DNA from: Argentina anserina
Lineage: Eukaryota > Streptophyta > Magnoliopsida > Rosales > Rosaceae
Assembly: GCF_933775445.1 (NCBI RefSeq)
Contig: NC_065872.1
Coordinates: 6,572,001-6,636,000, forward strand
DNA: 64,000 bases
Reading direction: 5' to 3'
Positions 1 to 12,939 of the stretch are shown here, one piece after another (the stretch's first letter is position 1; every line of letters starts with the position of its first letter). The notes under the pieces were generated by a model. The model was not told the DNA's origin, did no database searches, and was given only the letters and a program-made list of their open reading frames with translations. Both the position numbers and the translations under genes were made by a program.

Positions 1-239
1 AAAGTTGAGGTACTACATTGATCTTGCCACAAGAGTTTGGGTACCGATGTTGAAATTTTTTTTGTGGTCACGTGCGGGACACGTGACCGAGATAACGAAG
101 CCGTAATGGAAATTGGGCTCAGACCCTTCGTTGATAGCAAATTACAAGTTTGGGTACTACATTAGTACAACTCAGAGTTGAGGTACTACATTGACCTTAT
201 CACAATAGTTTGGGCACTGATGGCGAAATTAGCTCTAAA
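1..239. repeat. Fragment of a dispersed repeat at the left edge
   Basis: Two diverged direct copies of a unit of about 55 bases (starting near 5 and 174) share the motif GTTGAGGTACTACATTGA and, further on, AGTTTGGG. A shorter related piece lies near 148 (GTTTGGGTACTACATTAG). This looks like the end of a repetitive element that continues beyond the window. No coding potential was seen and the class is not identified. Confidence 0.45.
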
Positions 240-1724
240 ACATATTACACAAACAACTAACAGATCAAATCTGTACCATCTCTCAAACACGGCCGTTTAT
301 TTTGGCATCATGTTATATAAATAGGAGATAATGTGGTACTAGTCAATTCGAATTTGCTAGCTTTCAGTAAAATGTCGTGTAAATTTAATTTAATAATTTC
401 TCGTCCGGATTATTGTCCACATTCCACAATGATGGATTTCCAAATAAAACCACCAACAAAAGGTTCGATCTTTAAATTTCCTAAGATGCAGTTCAATGCA
501 AACATAACATTTTTGTCTGCCATTCAAATCCTGCAGCTTCGCAGAAGCACGTAGTACTTGAAATTAATAATGCAAGAGCTGTAACTTTAGTTAGATGCGC
601 CTCGTGTTTAGGCAGTTGATTGTGATATGGTTATTTGATCTAAGCATGAATGATTTTGATGAGTAATTACATCTACGACTATGAACTTACATGACAAACA
701 ATGTAAAAAACATGTTCTAAGTTCGAAACGTTATCGTTATCTTGTCGATATCTAGCATGTTATGTTGTTATTTGAACATAAACGACGTTTCACTGTTATG
801 ATTGTTATCTATACTACAACATGCCTAATGATCAACTCCTTCATTTCATCACCTTCCAAGCTACAAAGCGAGGTAAGTTTGTTACTTAGTTGTCATTCTC
901 ACTTGTTTCTTGTTATCATTTTGTATCTTACCACAAAACAAAATTATTGAGTTTCCAGGAAGTTTCCAAGAAGCAGCAGCAGCAGCAGCTTGAAATTCTC
1001 AGAACAAAAGAGGTACAGGCACTTTGAAGGTGTGGATAATCAAGATTTAAGAGGCTTCATAGGTGCTTGGCAGGCGGTTGTTCTTCTCTGTGCAGCTTCG
1101 TAGCTGCTTCACGGTTTTTGGCCACTTCTTCGCCGTTTACAGTCACAATGACGAAACAAACAGCCATATATCACCTTGGTTTAGGGCTTGGCTTCCCGCA
1201 TTTGCTAGGTTGCTGTCAAATACGGCCGATTGATGTATAAACATAGTTTAGGGCTTGGCTTCCCGCATATATCACCTTGGTTTAGGGCTTGGTTTTGGCC
1301 GATTGATGTATAAACATAGTTTAGCAAATACAATCACTCACGTTTACTTGATGCAACTGGGGAGTACATTGCATGCATCAAATGAGCATACCTGTTTATG
1401 ACATCCGCAGTTGCTACATTAAAGTTACATGAAAATCAGAGGCTACGGTGAAAATATTTGAACCTTATCAATACCAAGCACGAGATACAGAAAAATACTG
1501 AATCTTTAAGCAAGGCATATCCAAAAGGTTCATTAGTATTAACTCACAATCTTTCTACATTGGAATCATCCAAACATAAACAAATCACCCAATCGCAACA
1601 ATATCCAAAAGCAGCCCATCCGAAACATCATTAAGTGAAAGTAACAAAAACCAAAAGACCACGCAGAAAGAAGCTACTGCAAATTGGTACCAAGCAGGTG
1701 GAATCTCAGTGAAGCACACCCAGA
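240..1724. other. Gene-free stretch with a local duplication; 3' flank of U1-70K
   Basis: AT-rich intergenic DNA followed by the likely 3' untranslated region of the minus-strand U1-70K gene. A short CAG run lies near 975-990. Between about 1165 and 1330 two phrases, one containing CACCTTGGTTTAGGGCTTGG and one containing CGATTGATGTATAAACATAG, are each repeated. This is a small local duplication. No open frame here resembles a protein I know. Confidence 0.5.
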
Positions 1725-4700
1725 TCAATATTCATACTCCCGAGAAACTGATCTAGCAGATCGCTGATAATCACGCTCGGCGTCACCACTTCTCTCCCTT
1801 TCACGTGATTCAACTGGGGCTTTTTCATAATGGTAGTCATCCTCCTCCATTTGATCATCATAGCGATCTGGATACTGTTTGTAGCGATCGTGGTCATGCT
1901 CGGCATCCAAGTGATCATCATACTGGCTTCGACGACGCTCATAGTGCTCAGGATCATGGTCAGGGTCTGAGTGCCTATGGCCATGTTCAGAATGTTCAAA
2001 CCAAGCCTGGTCATCTTCTGGGGCAGCAGGATCATAATTCCGCTCCCTTTCTCCACGTCTGTCCTTCTCATGTTTTGACTCAACACGGTCAAAATCAGAG
2101 TCTTTATCACGTGAACGGCCACGGTCATGATCTAGTAATCCAACTTCATAATCTCTCTCCTTCTCACGGGGGCGATCTCGCTCCCGATCTCTATCGCGAC
2201 CACGATCCCTTCCTCTGTCCCTTCCACGATCCCGATCACGACGACTATCTCTCTCCCTTTCCCTGTCCCTATCCCTGGTTCTATCACGGTCCCTGTGATG
2301 CCTATCCTCCCTATGATCACGTTCTCTAGTCTTGTCATGGGAGCGCTCACGGGACTTCTCCCGTTCTCTCTCCTTCTCTTTCCCCCTTTCACGGGATTTT
2401 TCTCTGTCCCTAAAATCAAAATTCGGTATTAATCACTTGAAAATGTAATATTGAAATTGTAGTAACTATTAAGTTTCACAGGTCCAAACCAATAATTAAA
2501 ATACAAACACATAGTAGAATAACTCGACAGTCTAGGGAACCCTTCCATTTGTTTTGTCTCTTTCAATTGTTAAGGATCAAAACCTACCGAAACCTTTCTT
2601 AAATTATGCGGATAATAATATAGCAATGCTTACATGTCTACATGACGCTCCTCGCGTACCCTTGGCTCCTCAGACCGGGATGGTCCTCCTGATTGTGCTT
2701 GCTCCCTAACCAATAACATTTGATATAGTTAGTGAAGCAATTTGAGAGAGAGAGCAAGCTGAACACATCATGGGCAGTTTAGAACTTTAGATCAACTCCA
2801 CCTCAACCATAACTTCAGTGTAGACAAGATAATGAAGCACACTGATTTTCAAGATGACTAAAGCTAGCAGAAGTTGGATTTAAACCACTTACCTCCCTGA
2901 GTGTTTCTGATTAACTTCTTCACCTCCAACTCTGGTGGTTCCTAGTCCACCACCTAGTCGCCGAGGTCGCCAGTTTGGTACTGTTCTTCCACGTTCGACA
3001 TCTACAAGCACCCTTCTACCTTCAATCTTTTTTCCATCAGCTTGCTTGTATGCAGCTGTAACATAAAATCAGCTGGCTTAAGCAAACATGAAATAAATAA
3101 GGCCAATCCATGATAGCTGGCTTAAGCAAACATGAAATAAATAAGGCCAATCCATGATAGGTTAGTGCATAAATATATTAGAGCGAACCTTTCATGTCAC
3201 GGGTATGCATATATTCTATGAATGCATAGCCTCGAGGTTTATTTGACTCTTTGTCCGTGACCAACCGAACCTGAAATTACACAAAATTTATATTCAATAA
3301 AGCAAACACAGATGATTCAGGTCTTAAGCAAAGAATGCTTAAGAGTAAGAACGTACATAGATAGTTTAGCATAAAAAACTAAGCAACCTACAACTATAAC
3401 TATAATACTGAATCCTAAATGGCACGGCAGACGGGCACTATGCCTCTTTAGCCGTGCTCACCTTAAATTACAGAGCTTCCCATCGCAAGATGCATCCCAC
3501 CGGCTAGAGTTGCAGAAATTTTGACATTTGTGGCCATTTTACCATTTGTACAGACTATTATCCCCTTACCAGGGAGATTTGTTTTCAATAAAAGAAATTT
3601 TAAATACTATAACAGTACCAGGAATCCTTACTGCTGATGAGGTTTTCTATTTTTTGACAACCTTTATAGCCAAAGTAAACCTTAGCAGGCAGAAAATGCA
3701 CGTACTAAAAGTTCAGAGGAAGAGATAGTTATAATCCCTACATGTTTACCCAGTGCAGGAAAAGAACACAAGTTGGTGGTCTCCTTTGTTGCTTGTAATA
3801 AGCATCACAAGTCTGCACAACTTATAGCACTAAGCTTTGCAATGCAGATTAAGCACCATCTTTTGAATCGAATAAATTATGGGATCAAAGTACCAAATGT
3901 GGAATACATTCACCTTCTTACCAGGGAAATATTCTTGAATGTTAGAACTTCGAAATGAAAGCAAAATAGACTCTTGAAACAACCACTTCCAAGGTCATTT
4001 AATTAAAGCTACACCAAAGACGCATATTTGGAAGGTAAAGTGGAACAAACCCATACGGAATTACCAGCATACTCACAATGTAATTTTATTAGTTCATTTT
4101 TGTTGTTCATCACGAGAACCATTTTTGTAATCAGTAGTCAAGTATAAATGATGTATACTTACCCTTACCAGGGATTCTTCTCGAACGTTAAAACTTAACA
4201 CTAATTGCTAACGATTACCTAGAAAATCCCATTGTTTCCAACATCTCTAAGCTAAACCATTACAAAGTGAAGTTATTGAAGGTAGAATGAAACAAACCAG
4301 CAAGAAATTATCAGCATATTTCCAGAAACACCTGTATTAATACAAACTTGCAGACTCCACATAAAATAGATCTAAATCAGGGAGAACAAACTCAAAATGC
4401 ATCACAGGCTGAAAAGAGAATTTTGAAAACAAGTGATTGTCCAAGAAATAATGAATATTGAGAGACTGAAAGTATATACAGACATCTTTTTAAGAATATA
4501 GTAAATGGAAAATAAATAAATAAATGCTGAGATCACAGCACAGTTTTTTGAATTTTAAATTGGAAATTTGAGATTTGTGAAAAGGAAAGGAAGAGACAAA
4601 AGCTCCAAAACAAATGAACCTCTTACCGAACCCCCTAGGGGTTGCTCAAGGAAACACCTACCCTTTTGATTGGACCATACGCGTCAAACTCCCTTTTAAG

Positions 4701-5886
4701 TTTGCTCTCAGTTGTCTCATAATTCTGCAAGCAATCAGTTAAAATTTAAACGTTAGACTAACTAATATGTATAATAGTAGGAAAAACACCAAAATCATAC
4801 AACGAACAATACATGCCAATAGAATAGTAATACTGTATGTGTAACAGTAGAAATTAACCAACTCAGCATGCATAAGTACTTACAAGTCTAGCAACAAATA
4901 AAGTCTTGTACGGATCTCCAGAAATCATTGGATCGCTATTTGGGTCATCTGCAGAGAGAGAAGAAAAGGTAAGAACGATAATTAAAACCCCAAATCCTAC
5001 AATTCACAGTATAATGGGGTCATTACATTTCTCTAGCTCCTCCGCGGCCTTTGCTGCACCCTTCTCAAGTCTTAACTGGTGTACTCTAGCCCTTCTTTGT
5101 GCCTGAATTTGACAATAGAAAACCAATACATGTTCAGACATATGATTAATATCGATCTCAGAAACAAAACTTCTCATGCATGCAAGAGATTCAAATTAGA
5201 AGGCTTACAGGAGTTTCTCCCTTTTCAACAGGTACAGAATACTGGGGATCCCCCGGCTCAGCGAAATTTGCCACATACTGTGCTATCCCTGCGTTAGCCA
5301 AAAACAACCAAACAACAGCTCAAACATAATACCAAGACCAGAAACACAACACACCTAAAGTGATTCATAAGAACACAAACCTGTAAGTGGCGGGCACTTT
5401 CTCTTCTCAGGAGGAGGCTTAAAGTCCAGCGGCGGACGGGGCTCGAAGAGCTTCAGTAGGTTGGTTGTTAAACCAGTGGGGTGGCTCTGCCCAATCTGCA
5501 CCGAAAACACGAACACTCACACATCAATAATTCCTTACAAAACAAAATCAGAGCCTCCTCAATAAATCATAATCATACAAAACAAGTAATTCTCAGCTAC
5601 GCTAAGCATGCTCAAAATCCTATCACCGCCTAAATCTATAAATCGAAGTAGAACAAAAGAAATCGGCTACACAATTAGCTAGGGTTTCGATTGTGGCAAT
5701 TTCAGCAACAAAAGTAAAACCTAGCTCGTAAAAATTGAAGGCAAAACCCTGAACCTTAGAGAGAGGGAAGGAAGGTAAGAAGTTACGAACCATTTTGAGC
5801 TGGAGGACATTAGCGCGGTTCTGGGCCTTGGTCTTGGCCTGAACGGCGGCGTTGTTGCGCATGAAGGCATCGCTGAAGTCTCCCAT
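1725..5886 (-). CDS. U1-70K: U1 small nuclear ribonucleoprotein 70 kDa (U1-70K)
   Basis: Core protein of the U1 snRNP, which binds stem-loop I of U1 snRNA and helps define 5' splice sites in the nucleus. Ten exons read on the minus strand: 5791-5886, 5381-5495, 5209-5288, 5027-5102, 4884-4948, 4662-4724, 3189-3270, 2893-3055, 2634-2705 and 1725-2409. All junctions are GT-AG and the phases agree, giving 498 residues. The N-terminus starts [11 protein letters not shown], as in plant U1-70K. The RRM has RNP2 LFVARL (about 139-144) and RNP1 RGYAFIEY (178-185), followed by a Gly-rich linker ([14 protein letters not shown]) and a long Arg/Asp/Glu-rich tail ending SREYEY. The tail makes it somewhat longer than the Arabidopsis protein. 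Intron 6 inside the RRM is 1391 bases. Recognition comes from memory of the family, and I saw no lesion. Confidence 0.93.
3071..3158. repeat. Tandem duplication, 44 bp x 2, in U1-70K intron 7
   Basis: Two adjacent copies of a 44 bp unit beginning AGCTGGCTTAAGCAAACATG, at 3071-3114 and 3115-3158. They look identical by eye and lie just upstream (on the gene strand) of the acceptor for exon 8. Confidence 0.85.
3271..4661 (-). other. Large intron 6 of U1-70K, candidate alternatively retained intron
   Basis: This 1391 bp intron splits the RRM between RNP2 and RNP1. It is far larger than the other introns of the gene. In Arabidopsis U1-70K the sixth intron is the one known to be retained, giving a truncated product, so this is the equivalent position. 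The intron contains two diverged direct copies of a block of about 160 bases (about 3918-4078 and 4166-4325). Both copies begin TACCAGGGA and end near AATTACCAGCATA / AATTATCAGCATA. Confidence 0.6.
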
Positions 5887-6059
5887 GGCGGAAGAGATCG
5901 AAGCGGAGCTAGGGTTTTAGTGACGGCGTCCGAGTACTGGTACTCAGACGACAAAGGCTGGCATGTACGGGTTGTACGAAATCGGATCTCGGATCGGGTC
6001 GGAGCTGAGAGCGGCAGCGAAAATCAGAACAGGGTTTTCGCGGGGGTTATTTATAGGGA

Positions 6060-6091
6060 GAGATGAGATGAGATGAGATGAGATGAGATGA
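6060..6091. repeat. GAGAT pentanucleotide microsatellite
   Basis: About six tandem GAGAT units in the upstream region of U1-70K, some 175 bases before its start codon on the minus strand. It probably lies in the 5' untranslated leader or core promoter. Confidence 0.8.
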
Positions 6092-7017
6092 TAGTGAGAT
6101 TTGGAAGACTAGTGTTTGTCCTAGAAATTAGAATTGTAAGAACTGTGGGCCTTACCCAATGGGTTATATTTAAGTTTTTCGAAATTTTATAATTGAGAGG
6201 AAAATAGGATGAAGAACGAACAGCATCGAATCGATGATTTGGATTTGAACGATGTATTCGGCTTCAAATTGATTGTAACAAAAAAAAGTGACCCATTCGG
6301 CGTTAGGTCAAAGCGATTGTGCTTGATTCATCATGTTCAATAATATCGAGGTTTGAGGGTTTTTGTAATTTTTGAACCAACATTGCTCAAGTTGAGGTTG
6401 TCAACTCATCCAACCCACTAATCGTGTGAGTAATCTTGTGTTTTTCTCTCAAAATTGACATCAATTGTTTTAAGTTTGAATATCGATTACTCAAATTTTT
6501 ATTGTATAACTTGATCGATAATTGTGATTGACGAATATTATTTGTATTTTGTAGTCATAATTCACTTAAGTCTATATATAAGTCTAGTTTTCGACCAATG
6601 ATATTATATGTGATATATGTATAATGTCATTAATATGATATAAAATATATAATGTGGTTTATGAAACAAAGAAACTATTCGTCTCCAAACCAAATTGTAT
6701 TCATACGGATTTAAGTACAAATCCATATTTGTATCAAAGAAACAAGTTCATTTAATCAAACTAACCATCAAGATTTGGGTCATTCCAAGCCATTTAGGCC
6801 CCCATATACATGCATATTTCCTAAGCACAAATGGATGGCACTGCCCCGAATCTCACTCCAAATCTTCAAACATCTCACCCTTCCTTTTATCCTAAACCCC
6901 AAACTTGAATATCAAATTAGAAACAGTGACCTATATCATGAACTGCTTCCAATTATGTTTCCACGTCGAGCTTACTCAAGCTTTCCTCCAGCTCTTTGGT
7001 AGTGACCTGGCTAAGGC
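6092..7017. other. AT-rich intergenic stretch between U1-70K and PERK
   Basis: Contains the distal promoter of U1-70K and, at its right end, the 3' untranslated region of the minus-strand kinase gene. Short open frames here have no recognisable protein features. Confidence 0.5.
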
Positions 7018-9942
7018 TCAGAACTTTGGCTTCGCAGGGGTGCTCATTTCTGAGGAGTCGGTACTGTTACCGAACTCACTACTATCCTGGCTCGCAAGGG
7101 CTAACTTCCTGAACTTCTGCATGTCGGCATTGTATGCCTGTGTATCATAGTCGGAGCTTCCACCAACTGCGTTGGGATTGATCATAATGGTCTGCCCTGG
7201 TTTTGCCCCCTCGTTTAAGTCCTCCAACGACACGTCTCCTTCCAACGCTCGTACAATCTGTTATATGTACACGAAACATATCTAATTAAGTCATATATCA
7301 TCGTTTATTTTGAATATATGCATGTTACGTTGTTAGATTGTACACGAACCGATATCACATATATATTTCGGTTCGTGTACGCACCTGGCTCATCTTTGGG
7401 CGCCGTTTAGCAGAGTGACGGATACTGGCAGCAGCACAGGCGACCATGCGTGCCATTTCTTGTTTGTCGTAGCTGTTGTCCAAGCGGATGTCCACCAACT
7501 CTGTATAGTTGCCATCCTCTAGTGCACGGGTGAGAAGTGGTCGAGCCTGTACGTGTGGTCACATAGAAGAAGTTTAAAGGATTTAGCAAGCTCGAGTAGT
7601 CGGATTTAACTAAGATGAGTCAAATTTTTGCTTCCTTCGATGTAACAAACGATTTAGACCGAGAGAATCAATGTACATACCCAGTCCACTAAGCTGTCTT
7701 CCATGGCATTCGAAGGATCAACTGGTCGCTTTCCAGTAATGAGTTCCAAAAGCATGACTCCAAATGAGAAGACATCGGACTTCTCTGTCAACTTTCCACT
7801 TGATGCATATTCTGGAGCCAAATAACTGCGTTCATTTGCACACACAATCAGGATTATAGTACTAGTAGTACAACAGTGAGTGGCAGAATGACAGCAAGTA
7901 AAAACTTGTATATAACATGAGCACGATATAACATCAGATTAAGCACAAATTTGTAATCGCTTACCCGAAAGTGCCCATGACTCTTGTAGAAACATGGGTG
8001 TAGTTGTCAGATGAAAGCTTAGCCAACCCAAAATCAGCAACCTGGAAATTGAAGATCAAGTTATTACTTAGGATGGTTACACATGATTAATCGATATTAA
8101 CGATTGTGTACGTATTAATCAATATATATTATGCTATTTTATATAGGATATGATTGACACAAACTTAATTACCATGGCTTCATAGTTGTTATCCAGGAGA
8201 ATATTAGCAGATTTGATATCACGATGAATGATCTTGGGATGGCCTGCAATGCATGTCAAATTATACAATATAAGTCGGACATGTTAAGAGTCAAACAAGG
8301 AGCTAGTGAGAGGATAGCTTGGAAATTTCTTACAGTCCTCATGAAGGTAAGCAAGCCCTTTAGCAGATCCAGTAGCGATCCGAAGCCTAGTTGCCCAATC
8401 CATTGGCGCCGGGAGTCCTTTGCCTGCAATACAAAATTCATAACCATTAGTGGATATTTTTTTCCCTTAAAGTGAATGTAGCAAGGCTTCGTATACACGT
8501 TTCGTTTGACTATGTAGGTTATGCTCTCACCGTGCAAGTGATGCTCCATGGTTGAATTGGGAACAAACTCATAGACTAACAATCTATGTTCACCGGAAAT
8601 GCAATACCCCACCAGTGACACTAGATGCCGGTGATGAACTCGGCTAATGATCTCGACCTCTGCCGCAAATTCCCGTTCTCCTTGGCCGCTACCGATCTTG
8701 AGACTCTTCACCGCAACCTCTTTTCCGCTGGGGAGAACGCCCTTATGCACATACCCAAACCCACCTTGACCCAACAAATTGGCTTGTGAGAACCCGTTAG
8801 TAGCGTTTGCCAGCTCCTCGTAAGTGAAGGTGTTCTTGTTGAACCCACCGAGTGACATGTTTGGTGAGGGAGGTGGCAACGGAGGTCCATGCAGTCCCGA
8901 GAAATTCGTACTCATTTCACTGCTCATTGGCATCGGAGGAGGCGGTGAAGGCCAGGCACCACCACTACCATTACCAGCTGCTTGGTTTAGCCTGACCACA
9001 TGGTCTCCTTGTGCTGCACTCATGTTCCAATTGTGTTGCTGACTGGTGTAGTAGGCACCAGCACCACCTACATAGATGGAAGCAAATAAGACGTACATTA
9101 ATTTGGATCTTTATTGTACTTGGTTTTGATTGCTTCAATAGTTACGAGTAAATGTAAGGTCTTATAATTAAATTCAAACATTATGAGTACCACAATGAAC
9201 AATGTGCTTGCATATATGTCATTCTATCTTACAAAGCAGAATAGGGTTTGCCATACGTACCTTTGGTAGGATCGCCATAATACTGCATATGGTCATTCTT
9301 TCTCCTTTTCCTCCTGACGCAAAGCACACAAATGACGGCCATCAGAAGTACAATTACTCCGGAGCCGATCCCCACTCCAATCATCACTCCTTTATCGGAG
9401 TTACTGCCAGCACTGTCGGTAGATGGTGTCACTGCATTGTTGGAGGAAGCCGAAGTTTTAGCAGCATGTGGGGGAGGTGGCGCATGGACAGCCGGAACAC
9501 CTTGAGCATTTGGTTTGAGTGGTGGTGGAGGAGAGGCGGTGCTACCAGGAGTACCAGCTGGAGTGGCTGGCGTGGCAGGAGTGCCCTGATTGGCAGGAGT
9601 TGGAGTGGATGGAGTGGCCGGAGATGACTGCCCGTTCTTGGGTGGAGGAGGAGGCGAGGAGTCTTGTTTCGGGGACTGGGACGATTGATCGCTCGGGGGA
9701 GGCGGTGAAGGCGAGTCATCTTTCTTCGGTGGAGGAGGAGACGAAGGTGGTGGTGAGGATGGTGGAGGGGAAGCTGGCGGAGGTGATGAGTTTTTCGGGG
9801 GAGATGAAGATGGCGACGGTGAATCTTTCGAATTCTTTGGTGATTCCTTCGAAGGTGTGGGTGGTGAAGACGAGGAGTCTGATGGTGGTGATGATGCTGG
9901 TGGTGAAGGTGAAGAATCCGGTGATGGAGAATCAGAAGACAT
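7018..9942 (-). CDS. PERK: Proline-rich extensin-like receptor kinase (PERK family)
   Basis: Plasma-membrane receptor-like Ser/Thr kinase whose Pro-rich outer domain is thought to contact the cell wall. Eight exons on the minus strand: 9261-9942, 8531-9067, 8334-8423, 8173-8243, 7965-8041, 7681-7825, 7385-7546 and 7018-7257. All introns are GT-AG with consistent phase, giving 667 residues, normal for PERKs. There is no classical signal peptide, as is typical of the family. Residues 1-170 are Ser/Pro-rich with SPPP blocks, a transmembrane segment lies at about 186-208, and the stop-transfer is VRRKRRK. The kinase has a P-loop GQGGFG (327-332), ATP-binding Lys348 in VAVK, HRD with catalytic Asp445, DFG Asp463 and an APE motif. 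All key residues are present, so it should be an active kinase. The paralogue number cannot be assigned. A young copia insertion lies 0.86 kb upstream. Confidence 0.93.
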
Positions 9943-10794
9943 ATTTAGTCAGAACCTCCGGCCGAGGCCTATTCCAGACTATTTATGTGGCGGCCGGAAA
10001 CTTCACCTCTCCCGTAACTACTCGTCTTAATGATTGATTCAAGACCCCTGGACATGTTGAAGGAATGGATTAAACCTAGCTACATATGTAATGTCTTATT
10101 TATAAATCAACTAAACTGCATTATACATATAGCTACCGATGGAGAAGAGAGGAGAGAACCTAGTTAACCCCATGCATGCATGCATGGTGTTCTTGATTTC
10201 CCTATTAAGTTATGAATTACAATCAAACAATATGATTGAATTATTGAATTATTGATGGAAAAAAAATAATAGGTAGGTGTTCAACTACCTGGAGATCAAT
10301 GAAAGGAGGTAGGAGGCTAGGGTTGTTTTTTTCTCAATGGAAAGAGAGAGAAGAGAGCTGTGTCCTTGCCATTGCCTCCTACAAAGCAGGAACTTTCTTT
10401 CACCTCTCTTCTCTCTCCCTCCCTCTCTCTTTCTCTTTCTCGTTTCTCTTTTTCTCTCTCTAAGGCTATCTTTTGTGTGTGCCTCCCCTAACTTAGATTA
10501 AGTTGGTTATTTGCTTTTACCATTTCCTGTCCCTTAACCTCGCTGGAGCTCCCATGTAAATTTACCTGGGATGTTACTTGGCTCATGAATTAGAACCAGA
10601 AGATATAAGCTTCAAATATAGACATTCTTCCTCGTTGGACGCTCGCTTTTACACTTGTGCGTAACAGCGTCGCAGCTTGAGGAGACAACCTACTATTAAG
10701 TAAAAACAGCATGTACATTCAGCTTCACGAATTTGAGACCAAAAACCTTGGTGTCCAAAATTAGCAAGTTACCTAGATATGAATGTTTATTAAA
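9943..10794. promoter_or_regulatory. PERK upstream region with pyrimidine-rich tract
   Basis: Sequence between the kinase start codon and the copia element. It contains a CT-rich run at about 10380-10465 (GA-rich on the gene strand). Such tracts are common in plant 5' leaders and core promoters. No TATA box can be assigned with confidence. Confidence 0.4.
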
Positions 10795-10799
10795 CAATA

Positions 10800-11016
10800 T
10801 GAAGAAACTGATATTGAAGATTTCGTAATTGTGTATTGATCTCAATAGAATGTTTACAATATATACGGAGGCAGAAGATCAGAAGACTATAATCTCCTTG
10901 ATTCTAGCTAACTAAGAAAGGAAAGAGGAATATATGATATACACAATATCTGTTACAATGACGTGAAGATAACAAACTCCAACTAATTAGGATAGGATCC
11001 CTTAGATGCCTCAATA
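10800..11016 (-). repeat. 3' LTR of the copia element (minus orientation)
   Basis: 217 bp, beginning TGAAGAAACTGATATTGAAG on the plus strand. It pairs with 14467-14683; the visible difference is C here versus T there, in CCAACTAATT versus CCAATTAATT. Confidence 0.93.
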
Positions 11017-12926
11017 CTCCCCCTCAAGTTAGAGTGTATGTTGATTACACCTAACTTGCTTAACAATCCATGAAACTGCTTTGGCTGCAACGGCTTAGTA
11101 AACATGTCTGCAGGTTGCTCCGAAGTTCTAATGTGTGCGGTTTTAATAAGCCCTCTTTGTAATTTCTCACGAACAACATGACAATCAATTTCAATATGTT
11201 TTGTTCGTTCATGAAAAACCGGATTTGAAGCAATGTAAAGTGCAGCTTGATTGTCGCAGTAGAGGAAAGCTGGTTGTGTACCTGTCACATTCAAATCCCT
11301 TAAGATGTTCTGCAACCAAGTAATCTCACAACAAGTGGAAGCCATAGATCTGTATTCAGCTTCTGCGCTGGATCTGGAGACAGTTCCTTGTTTCTTGGTT
11401 TTCCAAGAGATAGGTGCATTACCGAGGAATATGCAATAACCGGTAACAGATCTTCTTGTGTCTCTGCATCTTGCCCAGTCTGCATCACAGTAGGCATTCA
11501 ATTGTAATCTTCCAGTAGAAGGCAGCAGCAAGCCTTGGCCTGGTGTATGTTTCAAGTACCGTAGCACCTTATGTGCAGCTTCGAGATGTGGTTCTCTTGG
11601 CTTGTCCATGAATTGGCTAAGAATGTGAACCCCGTATACAATATCAAGTCTCGTAATGGTAAGGTAGATTAGTCTCCCTACTAATCTTCTGTACTGTGCA
11701 GGGTCAGATAACAATTTTCCTTCTCCTTGAGTCAAGGTGGTGTTGTACTCCACAGGAAAGGTGGCAGATTTTGCGCCAAGATAACCAGAATCTTCTAGTA
11801 TTTCCAACGCATATTTCCGTTGGCTGAGGACAATTCCGTGCTTGGAACGTGCAACCTCTATGCCTAGAAAATATTTCAACACTCCTAGGTCTCGGAGTTT
11901 AAACTTGTCAGATAAATACTTCTTCACCATAGCTATATCATCAAGATGACTACCTGCTAGGATGATGTCGTCAACATATACCAATAAAACTGTGAAATGG
12001 CCATTGTAATTTCTGACAAATAAAGAATAATCTGACCATGATTGCTGAAAACCAGTCGCCTTGAGAGCTTCTGACAACTTTATAAACCATTGTCTAGAGG
12101 CCTGTTTGAGTCCATACAATGATTTGTGTAACTTGCAGATTCTTGTCTCCCCCTTTCCTCCAAAGCCAGGAGGAAGCTTCATGTAAACATCTTCATACAA
12201 ATCTCCATGCAAGAAGGCATTGCTAATGTCAAGTTGGTGAAGATGCCAACCTTGTAAAGCCGATAAGCTGAGAAGGAGACGAACAGTGGTAAGCTTGGCA
12301 ACAGGGGCAAAAGTTTCACGGTAGTCGACTCCTTCAACCTGACTGTATCCCTTAGCAACGAGACGAGCTTTGTATCGCTCAATACTCCCATCGGGATTGT
12401 ACTTGATCTTATATACCCATTTGCACCCAATAGGACGCTTGTGTGCAGGTAATGGTACAAGACTCCAAGTACGGTTGTCTTGGAGCGCACGTATTTCAGC
12501 TTTCATTGCATCTCGCCAGTTTGGATCAACAACTGCCTGTGAATAATATGTAGGCTCTCTATGCAAGGTCAGAGCAGTAGTAAATGCTCTATGTGTAGGA
12601 GAAAGTCTATCATAAGACAATACATGTGATAGAGAGTGAGGAGTACCTGAGACCTCGGTCAGTGATGATGATGGGCCAGTACGTGAGGGGAGGGCCGCCT
12701 CAATATGGAAGTCATGCAGGAGACTCGATGTCCGTGTAGGTCTGGTGGAACGACGAAGATTTTGTGAAGGAAGGGCAGCAGACTCAACAGGATTTTGTGA
12801 ATTCGGAGATATGGTAGACTCGAGAGAATGTTGTGAATTTGGAGATATGGTAGACTCGAGAGGTTGTGATGGGAACGTTGTCTTTGTGGGAGAAGGAGTA
12901 GTGTCAGAAGGTTCTGCAGAAAGCAA
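10983..12926 (-). pseudogene. copia reverse transcriptase and RNase H
   Basis: An open frame of about 647 codons covers the RVT_2 reverse transcriptase and RNase H of the copia pol. Landmarks are [40 protein letters not shown], the catalytic YVDD in [12 protein letters not shown], then RNase H with [20 protein letters not shown] and [15 protein letters not shown]. The C-terminus runs into the 3' LTR. This part is uninterrupted, but it has no start codon of its own because the upstream protease and deleted integrase are in another frame. It is classed as a pseudogene on that ground. Confidence 0.88.
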
Positions 12927-12939
12927 ACTCGTTTTAAAA

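Noticed and set aside
1805..2329. A 174-codon plus-strand open frame
   Set aside because: It is the antisense of the Arg/Asp/Glu-rich tail of U1-70K; its His/Asp/Pro composition is a mirror of that repeat.
6060..6091. Regular short repeats that could suggest a CRISPR-like array
   Set aside because: It is a GAGAT microsatellite without spacers, in a plant nuclear sequence.
9202..10037. Plus-strand open frames of 141 and 172 codons
   Set aside because: They are antisense to the proline-rich first exon of the PERK gene and have no protein features of their own.
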